From Algoriphagus sp. TR-M9 (lineage in GTDB: Bacteria > Bacteroidota > Bacteroidia > Cytophagales > Cyclobacteriaceae): DNA of 64,000 bases. The DNA lies in contig NZ_CP115160.1 of NCBI RefSeq assembly GCF_027594545.1, positions 2,303,001-2,367,000 on the forward strand. Direction: 5' to 3'. Position numbers and translations under genes: made by a program. The notes under the pieces are model-generated. The model saw nothing but the letters and a program-made list of their open reading frames with translations, did not search any database and had not been told where the DNA came from. Shown here piece after piece: positions 43,695-50,789 of this stretch; position 1 is the stretch's first letter, and every line of letters starts with the position of its first letter.

Positions 43695-46019
43695 TTACTT
43701 TTTCTTGCTAAATCTCCCACCTCGTTTCTTCGGTTCAGGCTGATTTTCAATTATATGAATAGTCTCATCGTAAGTAAGGGTTTCAGCCTCTTTGTCCTTA
43801 GGAATCTTATAGTTCTTCTTGCCCATTTTGATATAAGGACCCCAGCGACCATTCAATATTTGAATCTCGGGGTTTTCATCAAAGGACTTAATATGCTTTT
43901 TGGCGTCTGCTTCGCGCTTATCTTTAATCAGCTGAATGGCTTCTTCTTCCGTTACGCTCAAGGGATCCAGTTCTTTGGGCAGGGAAACAAAGCTTCCATC
44001 ATGCCTGATATACGGGCCAAATCTCCCTATCGCAGCGACCATCTTCTTGTCTTCAAACATGCCTACATCTCTAGGCAATTTGAACAACTCAAGCGCCTCT
44101 TCCATCGTGATGTTTTCTATGAACTGCCCTTTTTTCAAGCTGGCAAATTGCTTCTCTTCGTCGTCAGCATCTCCGATCTGAACCAAAGGACCAAATCTTC
44201 CCAAACGGGCAATCATAGGCTTACCACTGACTGGGTGATTGCCTAGCTCTCTGCTCGAATTCACATCCTGACGGGAAACCTGCTCGGTCTCTTCTACATT
44301 TTTATGGAAATTTCCATAGAAAGCATCTAGCATATCCTGCCAAACCTGTCCACCAGCCGCTATATCATCAAACTCCTTCTCTACTCTAGCTGTAAAACTA
44401 AAATCAATCACATTCGGAAAATGCTCTACGAGAAAGTCATTGACCACCATAGCGATATTCGTTGGGAAAAGCTTCTGTTTTTCAGCTCCTGTGGTCTCTT
44501 GTTTTTTCTCCTCTTTGAATTCTCCTTTTTGAATGAGCATCTCCACATAGTCGCGCGGTCTTCCATCCCGTGATTCTTTGATTACATATTCACGCTTCTG
44601 AATAGTGGAAATGGTAGGCGCATAGGTAGAAGGTCGTCCTATCCCCAGTTCTTCCAATTTTTTCACCAAAGATGCTTCTGTATATCTAGGAGCTGCCCGG
44701 GTAAAGGTCTCCTTGCCTTTCATCTGCTGCAAGTTCAATACCTGACCCACAGTCAAAGGTGGTAAAAGTGCCTTACCGTCATTTTCCTCCTCTTCAGGCT
44801 CATCGTCCGTGTCCTCCAGATAGACCTTTAAGAAACCATCAAACTTGATGATCTCTCCGGTAGCTACCAGATTTTGGGGTTGATTCGAGACATCTATGGT
44901 AATAATGGTCTTTTCCAACTGGGCATCAGCCATCTGAGAAGCAATTGCCCGCTTCCAGATCAGCTCATAAAGCCGCTGCTCATTTCTATCCCCACTCACT
45001 TGTGTATTGGCAAAATCAGTAGGTCTAATGGCTTCGTGAGCTTCCTGCGCACCTTCAGACTTGGTATTGTATTTTCTAGACTTATGGTAATCACTACCAT
45101 AAGAGTTCAAAATTGCACTTTTTGCAGAAGCCATGGCATCCTCAGACAAGTTCACACTATCTGTACGCATGTAAGTGATCTTACCTGCTTCGTATAGCTT
45201 CTGCGCCACAGACATGGTCTGAGCTACTGAGAAATACAGCTTTCTACTGGCTTCCTGCTGCATGGTAGAAGTGGTAAAAGGAGCTGCTGGAGTTTTCTTA
45301 CCAGGCTTTTTCTCCAGTTTTGCCACTGAAAAGTCTGCCTCCAGGCATTTTTTCAGAAAGTCCTCAGCTTCTTCCTTGGTATCAAATTTTTTTGGAAGCT
45401 CAGCCTGGAATGTTTTTCCCTCAACTTCAAAAATCGCCGTTATCCTGAAACTTGACTTGGCTTTGTGCTGCTCTATTTCACGCTCTCGCTCTACGATTAA
45501 TCGTACAGCCACAGATTGTACTCTACCCGCAGAAAGACCTGTTTTGATTTTTTTCCAAAGAATAGGTGAAAGTTCAAAACCTACCAATCTGTCCAGAATT
45601 CTTCGAGCCTGCTGAGCGTTCACCAAGTCAATATCTATTCCTCTAGGGTTTTCTATGGCCTTTGAAATTGCATTTTTTGTGATTTCCCTGAATACAATCC
45701 TTTTGGTATTATCATCTTTCAGCTTCAAAACCTCTTTTAAATGCCATGATATGGCTTCTCCTTCGCGGTCGTCGTCACTTGCTAGATACACAGTCTCTGC
45801 GTCTTTGACTAGGCTCTTGAGGTTTTTGATCACTTCCTTTTTGTCTGCTGTCACCTCATAGGTAGGACTAAACCTATTTTTAATATCGATGGCTTTGTCG
45901 CCTTTAGGCAGATCACGAACGTGACCATAACTGGATGCGACCTTATAATCCTTACCTAAATACCCTTCGATGGTTTTAGCTTTGGCAGGTGACTCGACAA
46001 TGACAAGGTTTTTAGACAT
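43695..46019 (-). CDS. topA: DNA topoisomerase I
   Basis: The 774-residue type IA topoisomerase has the TOPRIM start (VIVESPAKAKTIEGYLG), the DDDREGEAI metal motif and the catalytic tyrosine Y283 (ITYMRTDSVNLS). The C-terminus lacks four-Cys zinc fingers and instead has topoisomerase C-terminal repeats (RFGPLVQIGD, RFGPYIRHDG, RWGPYIKMG), as in other Bacteroidota. It relaxes negative supercoils. ATG 46019 gives the conserved N-terminus; the frame to 46175 is an untranslated extension running into the divergent gene. Confidence 0.97.
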   Translation of the reverse strand: MSKNLVIVESPAKAKTIEGYLGKDYKVASSYGHVRDLPKGDKAIDIKNRFSPTYEVTADKKEVIKNLKSLVKDAETVYLASDDDREGEAISWHLKEVLKLKDDNTKRIVFREITKNAISKAIENPRGIDIDLVNAQQARRILDRLVGFELSPILWKKIKTGLSAGRVQSVAVRLIVEREREIEQHKAKSSFRITAIFEVEGKTFQAELPKKFDTKEEAEDFLKKCLEADFSVAKLEKKPGKKTPAAPFTTSTMQQEASRKLYFSVAQTMSVAQKLYEAGKITYMRTDSVNLSEDAMASAKSAILNSYGSDYHKSRKYNTKSEGAQEAHEAIRPTDFANTQVSGDRNEQRLYELIWKRAIASQMADAQLEKTIITIDVSNQPQNLVATGEIIKFDGFLKVYLEDTDDEPEEEENDGKALLPPLTVGQVLNLQQMKGKETFTRAAPRYTEASLVKKLEELGIGRPSTYAPTISTIQKREYVIKESRDGRPRDYVEMLIQKGEFKEEKKQETTGAEKQKLFPTNIAMVVNDFLVEHFPNVIDFSFTARVEKEFDDIAAGGQVWQDMLDAFYGNFHKNVEETEQVSRQDVNSSRELGNHPVSGKPMIARLGRFGPLVQIGDADDEEKQFASLKKGQFIENITMEEALELFKLPRDVGMFEDKKMVAAIGRFGPYIRHDGSFVSLPKELDPLSVTEEEAIQLIKDKREADAKKHIKSFDENPEIQILNGRWGPYIKMGKKNYKIPKDKEAETLTYDETIHIIENQPEPKKRGGRFSKKK

Positions 46020-46173
46020 AAAAAGCAGGATTTCTGGGTTTCTACACCCGATTTGAAAGGCTAAAAATAGACGGCATTGTAGTCTTGTCCAAATATTAAA
46101 AAAATGCGGACGCTTAATTGGTGGGATTTTTGATATTTCCTGCACATTACCATAAGTACTTAAAGCACTTACC

Positions 46174-46641
46174 ATGAAGCATTTGATTTTACTTAGGCAC
46201 GGGGAAGCAGGATTTTCACAGGGCTCAGATTTTCAGCGAAAGCTTACCTTAAATGGTCGGGAACAACTGGGTAGACTGTCCAAATCTCTGGACAACACCT
46301 TTCTTTCCGTGGACTTCATGCATTGCTCGGAAGCAAATCGTACCCGAGAAACGGCTGAATTGATCGGAAAACATCTAGAAATCAAAGATGCCAACTTTAG
46401 CAGAAGCATTTATGAGGGAGATGTTCAGCAATTGATTTCTTTACTGGAAGAAACCCCCAACTCAGCAAATACCTGTCTGTTGATCGGACATAATCCTACC
46501 ATTAGTTTGCTCTTAGCTCATATCACCAATCAAAGTTACCTGGGTATGCAGCCTGGAATGATGGCTATTCTCAACCTGGAAATCTCAGATTGGAAAATGA
46601 TAGGACTGGGCACCGGAACCCTCCGTGAAATCAAACAATAG
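46174..46641 (+). CDS. sixA: SixA-like phosphohistidine phosphatase (histidine phosphatase superfamily)
   Basis: The 155-residue protein begins with the RHG motif (LILLRHGEAG) and has the second catalytic histidine in LIGHNPTISLL, matching the short SixA branch. SixA removes phosphate from HPt-domain histidines and so tunes phosphorelays. The nearby hybrid histidine kinase would need an HPt step, so a functional link is possible but unproven. The symbol is given by similarity only. Confidence 0.85.
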   Translation: MKHLILLRHGEAGFSQGSDFQRKLTLNGREQLGRLSKSLDNTFLSVDFMHCSEANRTRETAELIGKHLEIKDANFSRSIYEGDVQQLISLLEETPNSANTCLLIGHNPTISLLLAHITNQSYLGMQPGMMAILNLEISDWKMIGLGTGTLREIKQ

Positions 46642-46699
46642 ACAGCAAAATAGTATTGAGCCTTATTTTCAATATTTTACATTTTTTTTAAAAAAATCA

Positions 46700-46731
46700 T
46701 TGATTTTATAACCCTAACTTTTATACCTTCA
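46700..46731 (+). promoter_or_regulatory. Bacteroidota-type promoter of the candidate ncRNA
   Basis: TTG at 46700-46702 and TACCTTCA at 46724-46731 are spaced by 21 bases, close to the known TTG-N(17-23)-TAnnTTTG consensus (six of eight positions in the -7 box). An A/T block at 46682-46697 resembles an upstream activating element. Transcription would start near 46738. Confidence 0.55.
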
Positions 46732-46737
46732 CAATAA

Positions 46738-47014
46738 TAATACAGGAAATGGGATGTTTTTCACCCACTGCAATTAAAAAATACTGTTTCCAACATATTC
46801 AATAAACCCATTTCTGAGTACACTTAATAAGTAAGTGGATTCTCAAAGAAACCTGAAAGACCTTCATGTACTGATACTAAGAAGAGCTTTCAAGTAGTGA
46901 GTACCCTTTTGAATATATACCCATATAGAATTTTACAAACCACCAATCAACCAAATGGCCCGTACCTAAAATACGGCACCCCGGGAAGCGAGCTCATCGC
47001 TTCCCGATTTTGTT
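46738..47014 (+). ncRNA. Candidate structured non-coding RNA, about 275 nt, unidentified
   Basis: The 443-bp gap between sixA and the DUF1080 gene holds a promoter, several long-range pairings and a strong terminator. GGAAATGGG (46745-46753) pairs with CCCATTTCT (46807-46815), with ATGTT/AACAT nested inside. AGTACA (46817-46822) pairs with TGTACT (46867-46872) around an inner CACTT/AAGTG hairpin. CCGTA (46960-46964) pairs with TACGG (46972-46976). The longest plausible frame is only 18 codons. I could not match it to tmRNA, RNase P, SRP or 6S RNA from the bases. A long 3' UTR of sixA is the alternative. Confidence 0.5.
46982..47014 (+). terminator. Strong rho-independent terminator
   Basis: CGGGAAGCGA (46982-46991) pairs perfectly with TCGCTTCCCG (46997-47006) around a five-base loop and is followed by ATTTTGTTT. 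It ends the candidate RNA. Confidence 0.92.
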
Positions 47015-47030
47015 TAGTATTCACCTTATA

Positions 47031-47064
47031 AAAAAAGTCCCGAACATCTTGCCCGGGACTTTAA
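47031..47064 (-). terminator. Terminator of the DUF1080 gene
   Basis: On the minus strand AAAGTCCCG pairs with CGGGACTTT around a short loop and is followed by a T-run of seven. It lies 21 bp beyond the stop codon of the gene at 47085. Confidence 0.85.
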
Positions 47065-47084
47065 AGTGCATCAATCAACTACCT

Positions 47085-47858
47085 CTAGAAATCGGTGGAT
47101 TTCCCATCCAGGTCCAGCTTCTTGATCCAAATATTTCTATAATAAACATCATGACCTTCAGCTTGTAATTTTAGCCCTCCAGGTCGATCAGTTATGCCTT
47201 TACCTCCATCATTCCCCCCATCAAGTCCGGAATTGGGTCCACCCCAAACCTGCTGAATGGGTTGGTCTTCATGGATTTTCACCCCATTAAAATATATGGT
47301 AGTTCTGGCTTTCTCCACCAGAACCCCATTTTTAAACCTAGCCGCCTTAAATACTATATCATAGGCATTCCACTTCCCTAGGCCATTATATTCTTCAGAA
47401 GTCGGTATTTGTTCATTGATGATCGCACCCATGCCATGATCTCCATAATCTCCATCCAAAACCTGAATCTCGTAACGGTTCTGTAAATAAACCCCAGAGT
47501 TTCCTCCTTCATTTTTGATGAAAAACTCCACATGAGCTCTGAAGTCTTCAAACTTATCTTTGGTCACTATGTCAGCCGCACCGTACAATCCACCCGCAGC
47601 CGCAGGATCATTACTGCTGATGGCTTTGCCTCCGTCTACCGGATCAGTGACTTCCGGCCACTTAATGGGCATTTCTGCTGAGAACCTTGGACCTTCCCAA
47701 TAGGTCCAGTTCTTCTTCAGGGACTTTTTGGAGCCATCCAGATATACTTTGGCACCTTTGATAGGCTTAGCTCCTACTCCTACCTGACCAAAAGCCAACG
47801 TGACGGAACCTGCAAGGACAATTGTTAACGTAAGCCTTTTGAGCATTGTAAAATTCAT
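47085..47858 (-). CDS. Exported DUF1080 (3-keto-disaccharide hydrolase-like) protein
   Basis: The 257-residue protein has a signal peptide (ending near LAFGQ) and one DUF1080 jelly-roll domain with NEGGNSGVYLQNRYEIQVLD and the C-terminal VYYRNIWIKKLD. Some DUF1080 members cleave 3-keto-glycosides; others are sugar-binding. Two ATG codons are possible, 47858 and 47846; the longer is listed, and the shorter gives a cleaner signal peptide. It is a single gene with its own terminator and no sugar oxidase genes nearby. Confidence 0.83.
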   Translation of the reverse strand: MNFTMLKRLTLTIVLAGSVTLAFGQVGVGAKPIKGAKVYLDGSKKSLKKNWTYWEGPRFSAEMPIKWPEVTDPVDGGKAISSNDPAAAGGLYGAADIVTKDKFEDFRAHVEFFIKNEGGNSGVYLQNRYEIQVLDGDYGDHGMGAIINEQIPTSEEYNGLGKWNAYDIVFKAARFKNGVLVEKARTTIYFNGVKIHEDQPIQQVWGGPNSGLDGGNDGGKGITDRPGGLKLQAEGHDVYYRNIWIKKLDLDGKSTDF

Positions 47859-48115
47859 AGAAAAAGGGTTTTTAAATTTATTTGCTGAAAATTCAGGGTA
47901 ATCAATTTATGAATGTTCAATTTGGTTAATTTTAAAGAGAATTATCCTTTTTAAAATATGAAAACTAGATAGGCGGTAAGCATAAAGGTCTAAAAACACT
48001 GCCTAGATGAGATTCCATATGAATAGTAAACAGCAAAAACTAAATACATAAATCCAGCCAAACTAATCTGAAAACAGGCTTGACTTAAATATTACATACT
48101 TGGATTATCTATCCA

Positions 48116-48304
48116 CGCGAGATTCTCCGGATGCGCTGCAGGCAGACGGGGCGGGCTATCTGACCTTTTTAAAATAAACTATAAACACCTGAAATCGAGC
48201 ATGACTAAAAAACCACATACTGGTATGATTACAATCATTGCGAGATTCTCCCGAATCAAGATCGAGACAGGCTATATGACCTTTAAAAATCAAATTATAA
48301 ACAG
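48116..48304 (+). repeat. Dispersed repeat R1, copy c, about 1.6 tandem units; intergenic region 47859-48304
   Basis: A partial unit (48116-48190, from GCGAGATTCTCC to TATAAACACCT) is followed by a full unit (48191-48304) from GAAATCGAGCATGAC through ATTGCGAGATTCTCC and GACAGGCTATATGACCTTT to TATAAACAGAT. The unit junction CCTGAAATCG resembles the gene start GATGAAATGG, so the start codon falls at a unit boundary. The remaining AT-rich part of the gap (47859-48115) shows no gene. Confidence 0.72.
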
Positions 48305-49210
48305 ATGAAATGGCAAGGAAATAGACGAAGTTCAAATGTAGAAGATAGACGGGGTAAAAGCAGCGGTAGAATGGGAGGTGGAGGATTTAATCCTATGCTC
48401 ATAGGCCCATTGCTTAAAATCCTTTTTTCCAAAACCGGATTGGTCATAGTAGGTGTACTGATCGCTTTCTCGGTACTGACCGGCACCAATCCCCTTTCCT
48501 TTTTAAATGGACTTTTGGGAGGAGGAGGAGGAAGCCAGGGTTTCACCACTGAGAGCAACTATACTCCCTCTGCGGAGGAAGACAGGTTAGCAGCCTTTAG
48601 CGAGACGATTTTGGCAGATACTGAAGATGTTTGGAATGCACTCTTGGAAAATTACCGAGAACCTACACTGGTACTTTTCAGCGGGCAGGTTTCCTCAGCC
48701 TGCGGTCTGGCCTCTAGTGCCACCGGGCCATTTTACTGCCCTGGTGACGAAAAGCTATACATAGACCTGAGTTTCTTTAAAGAAATGGAAGTAAAACTGA
48801 ACGCTCCGGGGGATTTTGCGCAAGCTTATGTAATCGCACACGAAGTGGGGCATCATATACAAAAGATCATGGGGATTACTTCCCAAATGGAGCAACTACG
48901 ACGAGAAGTAAGTGAAAAGGAATACAATCAATATTCGGTACGCCTAGAGCTTCAAGCGGACTTTTTAGCGGGAGTTTGGGCCCATCATAGCCAGCAATCC
49001 AAAGGCTGGATGGAAAGAGGTGACCTGGAAGAAGCATTAAATGCCGCTAACGCCATAGGGGATGACAGGCTGCAAAAGCAGGCAACGGGAAGAGTAATGC
49101 CAGATTCATTTACCCATGGAACTTCTGCACAACGCATGAAGTGGTTCAAAAAAGGGTTTGATTCCGGAGATTTAAGTCAAGGCGATACCTTCAATGCAAG
49201 TACACTTTAA
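48305..49210 (+). CDS. ypfJ: Neutral zinc metallopeptidase, membrane-anchored (YpfJ family)
   Basis: The 301-residue protein starts with the family-typical MKWQGNRRSSNVEDRRG, has one transmembrane helix (about 35-60) with a glycine-rich stretch after it, and a zinc site HEVGHH at 179-184. An acidic helix downstream (RLELQADFLAGVWAHH) supplies the third ligand. It matches COG2321/YpfJ, predicted metalloproteases of unknown substrate. Its stop overlaps the stop of the converging exonuclease gene by a few bases. Its start codon abuts repeat R1. Confidence 0.92.
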   Translation: MKWQGNRRSSNVEDRRGKSSGRMGGGGFNPMLIGPLLKILFSKTGLVIVGVLIAFSVLTGTNPLSFLNGLLGGGGGSQGFTTESNYTPSAEEDRLAAFSETILADTEDVWNALLENYREPTLVLFSGQVSSACGLASSATGPFYCPGDEKLYIDLSFFKEMEVKLNAPGDFAQAYVIAHEVGHHIQKIMGITSQMEQLRREVSEKEYNQYSVRLELQADFLAGVWAHHSQQSKGWMERGDLEEALNAANAIGDDRLQKQATGRVMPDSFTHGTSAQRMKWFKKGFDSGDLSQGDTFNASTL

Positions 49211-50577
49211 GCCCTTTGTCCATCTAAAACCATGATTTGTTCAGGACTTAGCCTATGGATAAATTGCCTTAAAATGTAATAGGTCTCAGGTAGCAAGTTG
49301 ACTACCGCCAATTCGCTCAGTGCTTCTTCATCAGACAAGGATGCGGACACGTAACCAAACTTACTCAGCATTCCTCTCTCAAAAACGCAGCATGCAAGCT
49401 CTCCCTCTTTTCTGCCATTCAATCGAATCAAAATCTCCTTCTGACTCTCCTTTATTTTGATCAAAAACGCGTTCAGTCGCTGATTATACGACTTGGGCGC
49501 TTCCGAATAATGACAGGCACCATCACATCCCATAGGATCATTTTCCCCACAATTCACCTTTCTCAATCCACACAGTTTGGGACAAAGTCCATAAGCCTGA
49601 ATTCCTTCCTTAATAAAAGCAGTCGCTTCTTCCATGGAGAAAAATGATTCTAGCGGCTTAAAAAACTTATTGGGCTTGGATACCTGCAACCTTCCATACC
49701 CGGAATTATCCTCGTAATGGTACAAGCCGAACATCCGTTTCGGGATTTTTAAGGCGGAGTTATATTTCGGCCATAATCTTTTGATTTCCAATGCCTCAAA
49801 TAGCAAGGCCATAAATTCAGTTCCGGTTAACGCCCATTTCAGGTCTACCACTTCTGCCTTGAGTTTTTGCTTGAGATGTGGCAGGAGCTCTCCAGAAAAG
49901 TGATTTTTGAACCTCTCGCGGATATTGATTGCTTTGCCTACATAAATGGTCTTACCGTTTTCATCCAGCATATAATACACGCCGCAGCTTTCCGGGATTT
50001 CTTTAAATCTGTATATGGGGAAATTGGGTGGTAAAAATGCCTGACCCTTATTCTTCTTAAGTGCCTGATTCACCACTTGAAAATCCTGCTTGATGATCCG
50101 GTCAAAAAGAATGGCGGTAGCTCTAGCATCTCCCATAGCACGGTGTCTGGCTTCTATCGGGATTCTTTGGCTTTCGCAAAGCCTTCCTAAGCTGTATGAC
50201 CTCAAACCCGGAAAGGCTTTTCTGCTCAGCCTGACGGTACAAAGCTTTTGGGCTTTAAAATACAGCCCATGATTTAAAAAGGCCTCCCGGAGAAAACTGT
50301 AATCAAAATTGACATTATGCGCCACAAAAATCCTCCCATCAAGCAATTCCCAGAGCTTTTCACTCACCTGCTGAAAGGTTGGCTCATCCCGCACCATGGC
50401 ATTGTCAATTCCGGTCAAACCGGTGATATAGGTCGGGATAGCCTGTAGAGGGTTGATCAGCGTCTGATACTCCTCAATGATATTTTCTCCATCATGGATC
50501 AGCACTGCTACCTCTGTTATGCCTCCGGTTTGAGGTCCTCCCCCTGTGGTTTCTATATCTACTATGGCAAACTCCAT
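49207..50577 (-). CDS. DEDDh exonuclease fused to a UvrC-like GIY-YIG nuclease domain
   Basis: The 456-residue protein has an N-terminal DnaQ-like 3'-5' exonuclease (FAIVDIETTGG, VAHNVNFDYSFL and the HRAMGDARAT block) and, from about residue 195, a GIY-YIG domain (CGVYYMLDENGKTIYVGKAINIRERFKNHF) as in UvrC and Cho, followed by a region with six cysteines between LCPKLCGLRKVNC and GCDGACHY. The fusion suggests repair by incision and trimming. The first codon is taken as ATG 50577; GTG 50580 is also in frame. Confidence 0.88.
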   Translation of the reverse strand: MEFAIVDIETTGGGPQTGGITEVAVLIHDGENIIEEYQTLINPLQAIPTYITGLTGIDNAMVRDEPTFQQVSEKLWELLDGRIFVAHNVNFDYSFLREAFLNHGLYFKAQKLCTVRLSRKAFPGLRSYSLGRLCESQRIPIEARHRAMGDARATAILFDRIIKQDFQVVNQALKKNKGQAFLPPNFPIYRFKEIPESCGVYYMLDENGKTIYVGKAINIRERFKNHFSGELLPHLKQKLKAEVVDLKWALTGTEFMALLFEALEIKRLWPKYNSALKIPKRMFGLYHYEDNSGYGRLQVSKPNKFFKPLESFFSMEEATAFIKEGIQAYGLCPKLCGLRKVNCGENDPMGCDGACHYSEAPKSYNQRLNAFLIKIKESQKEILIRLNGRKEGELACCVFERGMLSKFGYVSASLSDEEALSELAVVNLLPETYYILRQFIHRLSPEQIMVLDGQRA

Positions 50578-50789
50578 CACTCAAAAGTATGTAAACTAAT
50601 CTTATTATCCTGTGTACTGACAGGGATTGACAGGATTGTACAGGTAATCATCTAAGCTCTCCCTTAGCTATAAATTAAGTTGCCGGAAGGGAAAATTGTT
50701 CATTCCCAAGAGATTTTTACCATTTATCCATTTTATGCAACTTTGTTTCATTTATTCTGGTTTATGAATTCAAGCCCATCTATTTTTGC

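Noticed and set aside
46020..46175. N-terminal extension of topA
   Set aside because: The conserved N-terminus starts at ATG 46019; the extension runs into the divergent sixA start.
50781..50788. TATTTTTG as the promoter of the TonB receptor gene
   Set aside because: No TTG lies at the correct distance, and the predicted transcript would be almost leaderless.
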